A DNA stretch of 64,000 nt from an uncultured Paracoccaceae bacterium (GCA_947487205.1 CANKVU010000006.1:1-64000); one strand, 5' to 3'. Counted from the stretch's first letter, positions 1-9,646 are shown. Made by a program: numbers and translations. Notes: a model not told the origin generated them from the sequence alone.

Positions 1-77
1 GAGATCAGACATGTCACCGCTCTGTTTTCGCGCGATGAATCATGCCCCTCCGCTGCAATCAATGGGTCCTGACCCTA
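1..77 (-). mobile_element. probable edge of an IS5-like insertion sequence (partial)
   Basis: On the minus strand an ATG at 10-12 opens a frame reading Met-Ser-Asp-Leu and runs off the window. A purine-rich GCGGTGAC precedes it. The sequence GGGTCAGGACCC at 64-75, just upstream, could be the terminal inverted repeat region. From memory, many IS5-family transposases of alphaproteobacteria begin with these four residues and have a similar leader, but only four codons are visible, so this is an inference. If right, the island around it has been hit by an IS or is bounded by one. Confidence 0.3.
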
Positions 78-308
78 CACCACGTTCAGGGACGTCACCC
101 CCATTCCGGCATCTGGATTATTCCGCCGGCGGAGTTCGTGGTGCAGAAGGGACTGGCAATGCACGCCGCGTAGCCTCAGAAATCAATCTGCGGACTCTCC
201 AAATGGCTGGAGCAGAATCGGATCTAAGATCACCGACAATCCGATCCAGGAGGACATCGTCGAAGACGATCTCCGCCGGATCGAGCCAATTGCGAGAGCT
301 GAAACCGA
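78..308. other. gene-poor stretch downstream of the nuclease-helicase gene
   Basis: This stretch is visibly less GC-rich than its surroundings. One short open frame (118-327, minus, 69 codons, ATG overlapping the end of the nuclease-helicase gene by 19 bases) is present. It has no convincing ribosome binding site and no recognisable motif, so I do not call it a gene. No terminator hairpin with a T-run is evident. Confidence 0.4.
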
Positions 309-3300
309 TCACTCGCCTGCTCTCCATCGCGGCAGTGCGCAGAGCGTGTTCACGAGACGTATCTGCTCGACCGTCACGCAGGGTGTCTCGCAGAGCCGTG
401 GCGCGGCGAAGACGAGGCTCAGTGCCTTGCCGCGGCTCACGGCGACGTTGAGCCTTTCCCGCGACAACAGGAAATCGAGGCCGCGCGCTGTCTCCTCGGC
501 CGAGGAGGCCGTCATGGAGACGAGAGCGACGGGGGCTTCCTGGCCCTGGAACCGATCCACGGTGCCAACACGGATGTCGGGAAGCGCATCGGCGAGGGCA
601 TTCACCTGCACGTTGTAGGGCGCGACGACGATGATGTCGGAGGTCCGGATTGGCCGTGTTCGTCCCTCGCGGTCCGTCCAGGTGCCGGCGAGGAGTCGGG
701 CGACCTGCGACCGGATCGCCTCGATTTCCTCCGGGCTCTCTTGGGCGCGGCCGTCGTGCTCCACCGGGACGAGCCAGGCGCCGCTCGACGGGAGACCCGC
801 GGCGGTGATCGCCTGCCGCGCGGTGGCCTCGTGGGCGCGGAGCCGGCCCTCGTAGAACTGCTCCGACACGTAGTCGCAGAGATCGGGATGCATTCGTCGC
901 GTGACGGGGAGGAAGATGCCGCGCTCCGGCGGGATCGTCGTCGCACCGCCCAGCATCCAGTCGAGGCAGGAGAGGTTCGCGGGGTCGGGATGCGCGCCCT
1001 GGACCACCTGGGGCAGCTGGTTCGGATCACCCACCAGCACGAGGTTGCGGGCCGCGTTCGACATGGCGACGAGATTGGCGAGGGACACCTGTCCGGCCTC
1101 GTCCACGAAGAGATAATCGAAGACGCCGGCCAGTTCCGGGCGCGAGAAGAGCCAAGCGGTGCCGCCGACCACGTCCGCGGCGGCAATCCCCGGGTCATCG
1201 TTGCCGCGCGCCTGGGCGATGCGGTCGTAGGGTGGCCGCAGCGGTGCGTCCTCGGCCTTGCCCTTCTGGGTGATCGAGAGGTCCTCGACAGTGACATCCT
1301 CATCGTCGCCCTCCAACGCGTCGATGCAGCCCATCAAAACGTTGGTGATCGCCGCATGGGAATTCGACGCGACGGCGATGCGCTTTCCCCGCCGTACGAG
1401 GTTCAGAATCGCGCGCGCGGTGACATAGGTCTTGCCGGTGCCCGGGGGGCCTTGCATCGCAAGGACGGTGTCGTCCATCGCCTCTGTCGCCGCGATGACC
1501 GCGTTCACTGGATCGTCGTCGTCCGCTACGGGGAGTGGCGCCTTCTGCCGGAAGCGCGGGGCGCGGCGGGCCAGAAGGTCGTCTGCGGCACGGTTGGTGC
1601 GGGGCCCGAGCTGGTCCTCCACCACGCTCATGATCGCCTCAGGGATCGGACGCGTGTTGAGAGCGAAGCTTGGCAGCAAATCGAGCCGGTCGGGAAGACG
1701 ATCCCCGGCGGAGGGGCCCATCTTCACGGTGACTTGCCGACTGGCTCGGTCCAACTCCAGCACCGAGAGATTGGCGATGCCGTCTGCGATCGCGATGCAA
1801 GCGTCGGATCCGGCCTTCAGCTTGGTCTCCTGCGCCGGGTAGCGATACGTCCGCTTGATCGATCTCTTCTCGGGTTCCTGCGCGGCGACGGCCGTGAGAC
1901 CGCCGAGGCTCTCCATGTCCTCGCAGAGTTCCTCGGAGGTCTTCGCGGCCGCGTCGAAGACCGCCCAGGCGGCGGGTTTGGCCTCGCGGGCGTGGAACTG
2001 GGCGAGATCGAAGAGGAGCTGGCCGCGTCCCTCAGGCAGGTCTGCGCCGATGAGGCGGGCGTGCAAGGCCTCCACCTCGGCGTCGTGCTCGTCATGCTGC
2101 TCGTTCTGGGCGGGGGCTATGGCAGGCCATGGCGCGTCGGGACGCTGGTCGACGAGCCAGTCGCGCAGATCTTCGGTCGAGACGCAGTCGAGGCGGTTGT
2201 AGGCCTCGATCTCGGTGAGGATCGCGTCGTCCTGGCTGTCACGCCAGGCCTCGTAGGCCACGACGGATCCGCCGGCGGTCTTGACCTCGCCGGTCCGCTC
2301 GAATCCGTAGAGCGCCTCCATGTCCTTGATGGAATAGGAGGGCTCGGAGGCGGCCACGCCGCCCCGGACGACGGCGAAGAGATCGCAGAAGCGCCGCTCG
2401 CGCAGCCAGCGGTCGAGCCGGGCCTCGCCGACACCGTGCCGGGTGCAGAGGCGGCGGAGCGCTGTGATTTCGTAGGGCGCGTAGTGGTAGATGTGGGCGG
2501 TCGGATGCGCCGTCAATCGCGCGTCGAACAGGTCGAAGAGCGCGACCAGGGCGTCCCGCTCCGCCGCGTGGTCATGTGCCCAGAGCGCGGTGAAGTTGTC
2601 TCCGTCCCAGACGCCGTGGAGATATTCGAGCCCCTCGACATCGCCCTCGGCGTAGAATGGATCTCCCTCGATGTCGTAGAAAAGATCGCCCGGGTCGGGC
2701 CGCGGCAGCAGATCGAATCCTTTCCCGGCGATGACCGGGCGCAGGACGTGATGCGGACCCTTCGCGGCGCGGTCGCTTTGCAGCCGCGCCTGCAGCCTAA
2801 GCCTCTCGAGGGTCGGGTCGGCGAGGCGCGGGATGCGGCCCTCGTGATGGGCAAGCTCTGCCATGGTGGAGAGACCTGACGCCTCGATCTTGCGGACCTG
2901 GCCTCGGGTGATTCCGGCAATGCGGACGAGGCTGTCCTCCGCCTCCCAGACGCCGGCGCAATGATCCCGCCAGCGGCAGAGGTCGCATTTGGCACAGGGC
3001 ACCGGCCGCGTGTCCCACGGCTCGGCCACGAACCGCTCCAAGCGGTCTCGGGCAGCTCGGGCATAGGCGACGTATTCTCCGAGGCGGAAGCTGGCGCGTG
3101 TTCCGTCGCCGAGGAGCACGTGGGCCCGTTCCGGCATCCGCCCCTGCTGCTCGGCCAGCAGGTCCGAGTAGAGGACCAGCTGGAGAAGGTGGCCCGGGGC
3201 GGGCTTGCGCTTCAGCTTCGTGTCCGCGACCTCGTAGGAGAAGGCGCCGAGATCGGAGGGCAGGTCGACCCGTTCGAGGAAGTCGGACCAGCCTCCCCAG

Positions 3301-3617
3301 GCGCCGCCGTCAAGCGCCCCCTGGAAGATCGTGCCGGGCCCCGAGGCGAGGGCATGCCGCGTGGCGTCGGCATCCGAGGTGAGATCGCCGCTGCGAGGAA
3401 TCTCGACGACGTCGCTCGTTTGCTTCAGGCGGGCGAGATGTTCGGCTTCGTGCGCGTCACCCTGCCGCTGGAGCAGCGCGGCGTCGGCGCTGTCGTCGAC
3501 CGGGTCCGGCCCTTCGCCACGGAGGCGCGCGAGATCGAGGGCGGTCGCGTGCGCACAGGCCATGAAAGTCATCAGGTCCGACGCGGAGAGGCGGACCTGG
3601 TCGCCGTCGAACCTCAT
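309..3617 (-). CDS. RecB-like nuclease / RNase H-like exonuclease / SF1 helicase (TM0106 family)
   Basis: A predicted multi-domain DNA-processing enzyme of 1102 residues. The N-terminal part resembles RecB-type nucleases, with a D-x-K-like motif (ADTKLKRK) near 131-138 and a cysteine cluster CAKCDLCRWRDHC near 198-210. A second module with FYDIEGDP near 303-310 and a downstream YNRLDCVSTEDL fits the RNase H-like (DEDD) exonuclease fold of this family. The C-terminal third is an SF1 DNA2/NAM7-type helicase: Walker A GPPGTGKT near residue 720, Walker B-like FVDEAGQ, VGDPNQLPQ, DRFQGQE and SRERLNVAVSRGK. The gene is last in a minus-strand operon; its ATG overlaps the stop of the SMC-like ATPase gene as ATGA, implying translational coupling and joint action. 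Domain assignment is firm; the biological role is inferred. Confidence 0.85.
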   Translation of the reverse strand: MRFDGDQVRLSASDLMTFMACAHATALDLARLRGEGPDPVDDSADAALLQRQGDAHEAEHLARLKQTSDVVEIPRSGDLTSDADATRHALASGPGTIFQGALDGGAWGGWSDFLERVDLPSDLGAFSYEVADTKLKRKPAPGHLLQLVLYSDLLAEQQGRMPERAHVLLGDGTRASFRLGEYVAYARAARDRLERFVAEPWDTRPVPCAKCDLCRWRDHCAGVWEAEDSLVRIAGITRGQVRKIEASGLSTMAELAHHEGRIPRLADPTLERLRLQARLQSDRAAKGPHHVLRPVIAGKGFDLLPRPDPGDLFYDIEGDPFYAEGDVEGLEYLHGVWDGDNFTALWAHDHAAERDALVALFDLFDARLTAHPTAHIYHYAPYEITALRRLCTRHGVGEARLDRWLRERRFCDLFAVVRGGVAASEPSYSIKDMEALYGFERTGEVKTAGGSVVAYEAWRDSQDDAILTEIEAYNRLDCVSTEDLRDWLVDQRPDAPWPAIAPAQNEQHDEHDAEVEALHARLIGADLPEGRGQLLFDLAQFHAREAKPAAWAVFDAAAKTSEELCEDMESLGGLTAVAAQEPEKRSIKRTYRYPAQETKLKAGSDACIAIADGIANLSVLELDRASRQVTVKMGPSAGDRLPDRLDLLPSFALNTRPIPEAIMSVVEDQLGPRTNRAADDLLARRAPRFRQKAPLPVADDDDPVNAVIAATEAMDDTVLAMQGPPGTGKTYVTARAILNLVRRGKRIAVASNSHAAITNVLMGCIDALEGDDEDVTVEDLSITQKGKAEDAPLRPPYDRIAQARGNDDPGIAAADVVGGTAWLFSRPELAGVFDYLFVDEAGQVSLANLVAMSNAARNLVLVGDPNQLPQVVQGAHPDPANLSCLDWMLGGATTIPPERGIFLPVTRRMHPDLCDYVSEQFYEGRLRAHEATARQAITAAGLPSSGAWLVPVEHDGRAQESPEEIEAIRSQVARLLAGTWTDREGRTRPIRTSDIIVVAPYNVQVNALADALPDIRVGTVDRFQGQEAPVALVSMTASSAEETARGLDFLLSRERLNVAVSRGKALSLVFAAPRLCETPCVTVEQIRLVNTLCALPRWRAGE

Positions 3618-6232
3618 GCCGCGTCCTCCGCGGCGGTCCCGGCGGTCTCGAACTGCAGGGTGCGGCCGCCCAGGGCGCGGAAGGCCCTCTGGCGGCAGGA
3701 GAGGACGATGAGCTGAAGGTCGCCCGCCTGCCGATGCAGCGCGTCGAACATCCGCTCGATCCGGTCGTCGTCGGTGAAGACCAGAGCATCGTCGAGGATC
3801 ACGGGCGCGTGCCGCCCGGCCTTCGCCAGCATCCGGGCGAAGGCGAGACGGACCAGCAGCGCCACCTGCTCCTGCGTGCCGCCCGATAGGATTTCCACCG
3901 GCTCGGCCATGCCGTTGCGGACGAGGGCGCTCGGCAGGATCGTCTCGGTTTCCCAGGTCAGCTCCGCGTCGGGCCAGAGGAGCGACAGGAGGGGACGGAG
4001 CTCGGCGGCGACGGGGGCGAAGTAGCGGTCCCGCGCCTCCGCCTTCGCCGCATCGAGCGCCTGTTCCAGCCTCTGCAGCACGGCGACATCGTGTTCGATG
4101 CGCGCAAGCTCGGCTTCGGCGGCGGCAAGATCCTGCTCCGCGACGGACAGCCGTTCCTCTACCGCTTCGCCCGCGCCGCGGGAGATCCGCTCGTCGAGGC
4201 GGGCGATCTCCGGACGCAGGCGGCCGATCGCCTCGCGCGCTTCGTGGTCCACCGAGCGGGCCCGGAGAAGCGCGGCCTCCGCAGCCCCGAGATCCGGGGC
4301 ATCGCGCGTGATTTCCTCCAGCCGCAGGCTCGCAGCTTCGAGTGCCGCGATGGATGCCGCTACCGCCTCGTCCAGGGTTCCGGGCTCCTCCGGTCCGGCT
4401 CCCGCCATCGCATCGTTGGCGCGGGTCAGTCGCTGCTCTGCCGCCGTGGCGGTGGTTTCCGCGCGGGTCGCCTCGAGACGTGCATCACCATGGCGTTCGG
4501 TCGCCGCGGCGTGCGCCGACTGCGCGGCAATCCGGGCGGCTTCCGCATCGGCCAGTGCGCGATCCGCCTCGGCCGGATCGGGGCCCTCAGCGACCTCCTC
4601 CACCTTCGGGATCGCGGCCAGCGCCGCCCGAAGCGGGTCGAGGCCCTCGGGGGCGAGGCTCCCGAAGACGGCGCGAGCCTCGCCCAGGCGCCGGGTCGCC
4701 TCGGCGCGGGTCGCAGCCGCGCGGCGGGCCTCGTCGGGGTCGGCCATGCCGAGTAGCGCGAGCGCATCTCTCAGCGCCGTCTGCGCCGCGGCGACATCCG
4801 CGCTGTCCTGTCCGTCGTCAGAAGGTTCGACGTCGATGGCGCCAATTCCCTCGATCTCGAGCCGCGCGAAACGGGGAACAGGAACGGCCTCACCATCCTC
4901 GAGCGCCCGGCCTGCGAGGCGGACCATCCCCGCTCGGCCATCCGCGTAGCGCACGGTCACCTGCGTGGCGGTCGCATCCCGGGTCGCTATGGCTGTGGCG
5001 TACCGGGCGGCCAGAGCCTCGAGCTTTCGGAGGGCCCGCTCGTCCGGCCCCTGCGCGGCCGCAGCCCCCGCTTCTTCCATTTCTTTTCGGGCGGCCTCGG
5101 CCCGCGCAATCCGGGCTTCGAGATCGGTTCGGCGGGCAGCGCCTTCGCTGGCGCGGCGTCGCCGCTCGGCTGCATCCCGCGCCGTAATGGCGGTCTTCTC
5201 CCGGTTTTCCGCCTCCGCCAAGGCGGTGCGCGCGGTTTTCAGCTCGGCCGCCGTCGCGTCTCGGGCGGCGATTGCCTTCGCAGTATCCTCTCGAGCCGCG
5301 ATGGCGGCCTCCGTCGCCGCGCCGTGCTCGGTGAGAAGCGCGCGCAGGGCGTCGCGCCGCTCCCGTGCCCGGTCCGCCGCCAGGCGGGCAGCGTCCACCT
5401 TCCCCCGCTCGGCCTCGACCTGCTCCGCGTGGCGGGTGGCGGCCTCATGGGCAGCGGTCGCCGTCGCGAGACGCTCCCGACGTTCCTCCGCCGCCTCGGG
5501 AGCTTCCAGCTCGGCGAGAGCGCGGCGGTGCCGGCGCCGCGCCTCGAGGGCGTCGTGGAGGTCCGCCGCCGTGGCGGCGAGCCGGTCGCGCTCCGCCGTC
5601 AGCGTCTCCACCCGATCCTGCGCGACCTTCCAGGGGCCGTTCGCCTTTATCCGTCCTGATGGAGTGAGATACTGGGCCAGCTCTGCACGGCAGCGGTCGA
5701 GGGCGGCGTCCATCCGCCGGCCCCCGGTCATCGCTTCCACCTCGTGGCCCACCGAGGACATCAGGTCGCGCCGCGCCTCGGCCGCCGCGCGGTCCTCCTT
5801 CTGGCTGCCGCTGGACAGGCCGGTCAGGCCCTGGCGCACCCAGAGGAGACCCGAGGGTCCATCGCCGCTCGTCCCGAGAAGGCGGGCAATGCGATCCTCC
5901 GCCGAGTCGGCCTGCGCGAGAAGGTGACCGTCCCGCTCGACCCGAGCATCGGGCTTCGACAGCCAGCGCTTGGTGATCTTCAGCAGGCCTTCCGGCGTCT
6001 CGATCTCGACCCGGATCTCGGGCGCCCCTCCGGCATGGGGCTGGAGCGCCTTGACCTCCTTGTCCCGAGACCCGTGGGGCTTGAAGAACAGCGCCTGGAG
6101 CGCGTCGAAGAGCGTGGACTTGCCGATTTCGTTTGGCTGGCAGAGGACGTTTAGCCCGTCGCAGATGCCGTCGACGCGCGTTTCACGGGTGAAGCGGCGG
6201 ACATTCACGAGGGTGATGCTGCGGATCTTCAT
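3614..6232 (-). CDS. SMC/Rad50-like AAA ATPase, YhaN type
   Basis: An 872-residue ABC-type ATPase with a long coiled coil, of the kind that pairs with an Mre11/SbcD-type nuclease on DNA ends. The N-terminal Walker A is QPNEIGKST (about 32-40). The C-terminal half-site has the ABC signature LSGGT followed by Walker B VILDDAL. The middle is Ala/Arg/Glu-rich coiled coil. I see no CxxC zinc hook, which favours YhaN-type over true SbcC/Rad50. The frame is open well upstream, but the start at 6232 is preferred because it overlaps the stop of the metallophosphoesterase gene as ATGA and begins with the conserved MKIRSITLVNVRRF. Its own stop overlaps the next gene in the same way, so three genes form one coupled unit. 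Confidence 0.85.
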   Translation of the reverse strand: MKIRSITLVNVRRFTRETRVDGICDGLNVLCQPNEIGKSTLFDALQALFFKPHGSRDKEVKALQPHAGGAPEIRVEIETPEGLLKITKRWLSKPDARVERDGHLLAQADSAEDRIARLLGTSGDGPSGLLWVRQGLTGLSSGSQKEDRAAAEARRDLMSSVGHEVEAMTGGRRMDAALDRCRAELAQYLTPSGRIKANGPWKVAQDRVETLTAERDRLAATAADLHDALEARRRHRRALAELEAPEAAEERRERLATATAAHEAATRHAEQVEAERGKVDAARLAADRARERRDALRALLTEHGAATEAAIAAREDTAKAIAARDATAAELKTARTALAEAENREKTAITARDAAERRRRASEGAARRTDLEARIARAEAARKEMEEAGAAAAQGPDERALRKLEALAARYATAIATRDATATQVTVRYADGRAGMVRLAGRALEDGEAVPVPRFARLEIEGIGAIDVEPSDDGQDSADVAAAQTALRDALALLGMADPDEARRAAATRAEATRRLGEARAVFGSLAPEGLDPLRAALAAIPKVEEVAEGPDPAEADRALADAEAARIAAQSAHAAATERHGDARLEATRAETTATAAEQRLTRANDAMAGAGPEEPGTLDEAVAASIAALEAASLRLEEITRDAPDLGAAEAALLRARSVDHEAREAIGRLRPEIARLDERISRGAGEAVEERLSVAEQDLAAAEAELARIEHDVAVLQRLEQALDAAKAEARDRYFAPVAAELRPLLSLLWPDAELTWETETILPSALVRNGMAEPVEILSGGTQEQVALLVRLAFARMLAKAGRHAPVILDDALVFTDDDRIERMFDALHRQAGDLQLIVLSCRQRAFRALGGRTLQFETAGTAAEDAA

Positions 6233-7359
6233 TGCGCCGCCTCCTTTGCATAGGCGTAGAGCCGGACCAGCGCATCGCCGGCGATCGACCGGTCCGCGGC
6301 GCTCCGGCTCTCGTCCTCTGCTTCTTCCAGCAGCCTCTCCGCGGCCAGGCGCAGGGCCCCCGCCCGGTCGATCTCGTCGAGATCCGCCCGCTCGTAATGG
6401 GTGCCGAGGTGCCGGGTCAGGAGCTCGAAATGGGCGAAGTCCGGACCGACCCGACCGGCCGCGCGGGCAAGATCCGCCTGTTCCGGCAGCCCGGTCCAAC
6501 CGGTGACGTTGACGTGCAGGAGCGTGTCGCGCCGACCCGTCGCGGGCAGCAGCACCTCCAGCGCCGCTGCGGTATCCTGCCGGGGCGAAAGCGGCAACTC
6601 GTCCTCGGCCCAGAGAAAGGCGCCAGTCTCGATCTCGCGGACCTGTGGTGCAGCCCCCGGCCCGGGCACGGTCACCGCGAGGCAGACGCCGCGGCGGCCA
6701 TGCTTGAACCGGTCCTGCTCTGGCGTGCCGCAATACTGCACGCGCGGGCTCACCTCCATGCGACCATGCCAGTCGCCCAGGCCGAGGTAGTCGAGCTGTG
6801 CGGTGCGGTCCCTATCAGGCGGGATGCTGTCGCCGCTCTCGGTAAAATCCGTGATGCCGCCATGGGCGAGTCCGATCCGGAGACTTCCCTCGTCGCTCGG
6901 CATCTCCGCGAGCGGTGCGCTCGGATCGCGGCCGGCGGAACGCCATTCAACGGGGCAGGGCAGGAGGGTGGCGCCGGGCTCAAGCTCCACCGGCGCCGCT
7001 TCCGTCAGGGCGCGGACATTGCCGGGGCCGTCACGCACCGCGTCCCAGAGCGGCTCTCCCTCGCGCAGGTTGTCATGGTTGCCGGGCAGCAGCCACCAGG
7101 TCAGGTCCGCGGCCTCGCCCATGGCCGCCAGTGCTTGCTGCAGGACCGTAGGGGAGGGCGTGGGGGTGTCGAAAGTATCACCGGCCAGGAGGACGTGGCC
7201 CGCCCCGTGGTCCCGCGCAGCAGTGGCGAGGCGGGCAATGGCGCCATGGCGGGCCTCCATGAGCCGGCCGCGGATGTTGCCGTCGGCGGGCTGCGGGATC
7301 GAACCGAAATGCCGGCCGAGATGCAGGTCGGAGGAATGGATGAAACGGAACTCGGTCAT
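6229..7359 (-). CDS. SbcD/Mre11-like metallophosphoesterase (YhaO type)
   Basis: A predicted Mn-dependent DNA nuclease of 376 residues. All phosphodiesterase motifs of the Mre11/SbcD family are visible: HSSDLHLG (Asp11, His13), AGDTFD, GNHDN, LAHGG and GDWHG. The partner ATPase is the next gene, overlapping by ATGA. The ATG at 7359 is chosen because AAAGG lies about eight bases upstream; a TTG one codon earlier is less likely. The gene begins 144 bases after the end of a WYL-domain regulator on the same strand, so it is the first gene of the nuclease operon. Substrate specificity cannot be read from sequence. Confidence 0.85.
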   Translation of the reverse strand: MTEFRFIHSSDLHLGRHFGSIPQPADGNIRGRLMEARHGAIARLATAARDHGAGHVLLAGDTFDTPTPSPTVLQQALAAMGEAADLTWWLLPGNHDNLREGEPLWDAVRDGPGNVRALTEAAPVELEPGATLLPCPVEWRSAGRDPSAPLAEMPSDEGSLRIGLAHGGITDFTESGDSIPPDRDRTAQLDYLGLGDWHGRMEVSPRVQYCGTPEQDRFKHGRRGVCLAVTVPGPGAAPQVREIETGAFLWAEDELPLSPRQDTAAALEVLLPATGRRDTLLHVNVTGWTGLPEQADLARAAGRVGPDFAHFELLTRHLGTHYERADLDEIDRAGALRLAAERLLEEAEDESRSAADRSIAGDALVRLYAYAKEAAQ

Positions 7360-7503
7360 CAAAGCAGCCTTTCGAAATACCCGGCGCGGCGTACGCGCCC
7401 TCGAACGCTTCGCAACCTGCAGGGTCGGGACGACAGATCCTGTCGTACCTCGCTTCCGTCACCGGGAAAGTGGGTGGAATATCGTGAACCAATCGTGAAT
7501 CGT

Positions 7504-8553
7504 TCAGGGCAGCACACCATTGTTTCTCTTCGGATCCGCCAGCAACGTGCTCAGCTCCCTCGGTGCGACCACCTCGACCGAATCGCCCCAGCTCAGCAGA
7601 TGCCAAGCCATCTCCAGCCAGCCCGATGCGGTGAAGCGCACCTCGAGACGCCCGTCGGGCAGCCGTTCCGTGATCTGGGTCGGATGGAACCGCCATTCCG
7701 CGGCTCTCTCCGCCGCATCCGCCGAGAACCGCCAGACGACCTCGCCGAACTCGGCCTCCGCCTGGTAGGATCCGAAGGCGCGGGCCGCATGGTCGGCGAG
7801 GCTGAAACCGGGATCCCGCGCAAACACCTCCCGAACTACCTGCGCATCAGTAATGCGGTCCAACCGAAAGTGACGGAGCGCGTGGTCCTTCGCCGGCTGC
7901 CGGGCGACAAGGTAGCGGCGGGATCCGATCAGGATGCCGTAGGGCTCGACCACGCGGCGCTCCTGGCCATAGGAGAAGGCGAGGCGGAACGGCCCCCGCA
8001 ACGCTTCGGCGAGGATGTCATTGAGGTCCGGATCGGCCATGACCGCCGGACCGGGACGGGTCGCCACTCCGTGCGCCTCCAGCAGCGCGTCGGCGTCCGC
8101 CTCGGCCGCGCGGGCCCGGCTGGCGGGCAGGGCCGCCATCAACCGGTCGCGCAGGCCCCCGAGCGCCCGGGCCTGCCGCTCGCCGCCCTGTGCGCCGAGC
8201 GCCCCGATCGCGGCCTCGAGGGCCTCGAGCTCGTCCGCACCATCGAGTCTCAGGCGCGCGATGGGCGTTTCCTTCAGACGCCATCGCCGGCGGCGATCAT
8301 CCCCATCCCGAACCTCGACTGCGTGCGGCAACGCCTCGCCGAGGGCGCGGACCATCCTCTGGGCCGTGCGTTCGGACACGCCGAACTCGGCGGAGATCTC
8401 CTCGAGCGTCACGCCGGCATGACGTGAGGCGGCGAGATCGGCCAGCCGCAGGAGGACGATGGCGTTTCCGTAGGAGATGATTGCACCGGATACGAGAACT
8501 CGTCTGCAGGAAACACCGCCCGGTGGTTCCTGTAAATCATGCGATATCGTCAC
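7504..8553 (-). CDS. WYL-domain transcriptional regulator with HTH
   Basis: A regulator of about 349 residues. The N-terminal winged HTH is visible as VTLEEISAEFGVSERTAQRM, and the C-terminal WYL-type ligand-binding region around FSYGQERRVVEPYGIL. WYL proteins often control defence or DNA-damage operons by sensing nucleic acid or a nucleotide ligand (known for the family). It lies directly upstream of, and in the same orientation as, the SbcD-ATPase-nuclease/helicase operon, which suggests it controls it. The start is uncertain: there is no ATG before the HTH, and I chose the GTG at 8551-8553. A TTG at 8640 would add 29 residues without similarity to the family. Confidence 0.75.
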   Translation of the reverse strand: MTISHDLQEPPGGVSCRRVLVSGAIISYGNAIVLLRLADLAASRHAGVTLEEISAEFGVSERTAQRMVRALGEALPHAVEVRDGDDRRRRWRLKETPIARLRLDGADELEALEAAIGALGAQGGERQARALGGLRDRLMAALPASRARAAEADADALLEAHGVATRPGPAVMADPDLNDILAEALRGPFRLAFSYGQERRVVEPYGILIGSRRYLVARQPAKDHALRHFRLDRITDAQVVREVFARDPGFSLADHAARAFGSYQAEAEFGEVVWRFSADAAERAAEWRFHPTQITERLPDGRLEVRFTASGWLEMAWHLLSWGDSVEVVAPRELSTLLADPKRNNGVLP

Positions 8554-8734
8554 TGGTACGGGTGAACCCGATCCGGCGGTCTGGAGCAGGAACGGCGGTG
8601 GGAGAGCGTCTTGATCGGCAGGTTTGCCACCACCCCGCAAGAAGGTGCCTGGCGCGTGTCCCGAGGGGTGGGTGGAGCGATCCTGACCATGACGCTTCCA
8701 GAGGTGGTGAACCCTCGCGCTTCAGGCCGTCGCC

Positions 8735-9406
8735 TCAGCGTTGCGGGGCCTTCGAGTCGGTCGTGACAATTCCCGAGAGTGCGGCCCGAATCTCGCTCAT
8801 CACGGAGAGGTCGCGAAGTTCGGTAAAAAGGCGGTCCAGCGCACCTGTCTCCCGCCCGAGACGCTCGATCTCGCTTCGCGCCAGGCGATGCTCTTCCCGC
8901 AAATCGGCGAGCTCCGATCTCGCCGCATCCCGTTCACGCTCAAGTTCCGAGACCGCCTCGTCCTTCCGCGCGATCTCGGCTTCCAGCTCGGCGATCCGCC
9001 AGTTGGCATTTCTCTTGTTCGCGCGCAGGTCCTCGCAGTCCCGCTCCGCGGCGGTCCTGCAGACATCGTTCTGCCGCGCGACGAGCAACAGCAGGTCCTG
9101 CCTCACGGATGCGATCACCTCGTCCACCACCGGAGTGGTCGTTTCCGGCAGGGCCTTCAGAAGGCGCCGGCGTTCTTCCTCGGCGGTTTCCTCGTGGATC
9201 TGCGCCACCAGCGCGGCCAGGCTGTCTTCGCGGATCCCCTGGCTGATGCCGTGATCCGCGCAGAGCCGCGCCTTCACCATCTTGGCGGTGATCTGCTCGA
9301 TGGTGCTCCCTTCGGCCACGAGGGCGCCGATCACGGCGCGCACCTGGCTGGGCGCATAGGTTTTCGGGCGGCCGCCCGCGGACCTGGTTTCGGCGGTCTG
9401 TACCAT
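8735..9406 (-). CDS. coiled-coil protein, possibly KfrA-like DNA-binding
   Basis: A protein of 223 residues. The N-terminal third carries a predicted DNA-binding-like segment (GRPKTYAPSQVRAVIGALV), and the C-terminal half is almost uninterrupted heptad-like coiled coil rich in Glu, Arg and Leu. This architecture recalls KfrA-type plasmid proteins that bind DNA and form filaments, but I cannot show homology, so the name is tentative. The ATG at 9406 is preferred over earlier in-frame starts because AAAGG sits about twelve bases upstream and the sequence before it looks non-coding. It follows the helicase-like gene on the same strand, 240 bases downstream, and precedes the WYL regulator. Confidence 0.5.
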   Translation of the reverse strand: MVQTAETRSAGGRPKTYAPSQVRAVIGALVAEGSTIEQITAKMVKARLCADHGISQGIREDSLAALVAQIHEETAEEERRRLLKALPETTTPVVDEVIASVRQDLLLLVARQNDVCRTAAERDCEDLRANKRNANWRIAELEAEIARKDEAVSELERERDAARSELADLREEHRLARSEIERLGRETGALDRLFTELRDLSVMSEIRAALSGIVTTDSKAPQR

Positions 9407-9646
9407 GGGATGTTTGCCTTTCGGTATGCCAAACCGGATTTGCCAAACCCGGCCCGGCGTTGCTGATAGCGAGGAGATCGGTTCGTTTCCGGCCCGAGGA
9501 AAACTCCGGAGCAGACCAGGATCAGGTTTTTGCCTTGGATGTCTCGAAGGCCCGCAAGGCATTTGCAGACTTGCCAACGGGTAAGTTCAGCTGCATCGCG
9601 CTGAAGGCCGGAGCGATCACGATAACCGGACGGATTCCATACGGTA

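Noticed and set aside
118-327. 69-codon open frame after the nuclease-helicase gene
   Set aside because: No ribosome binding site and no recognisable motif; it starts inside the upstream gene.
741-2879. Long open frame antisense to the nuclease-helicase gene
   Set aside because: High GC keeps antisense frames open; the protein is low-complexity in appearance, has no family motif, and the opposite strand has clear helicase motifs.
8554-8640. N-terminal extension of the WYL regulator from a TTG at 8640
   Set aside because: The extra residues are Pro/Gly-rich, show no family similarity and lack a ribosome binding site.
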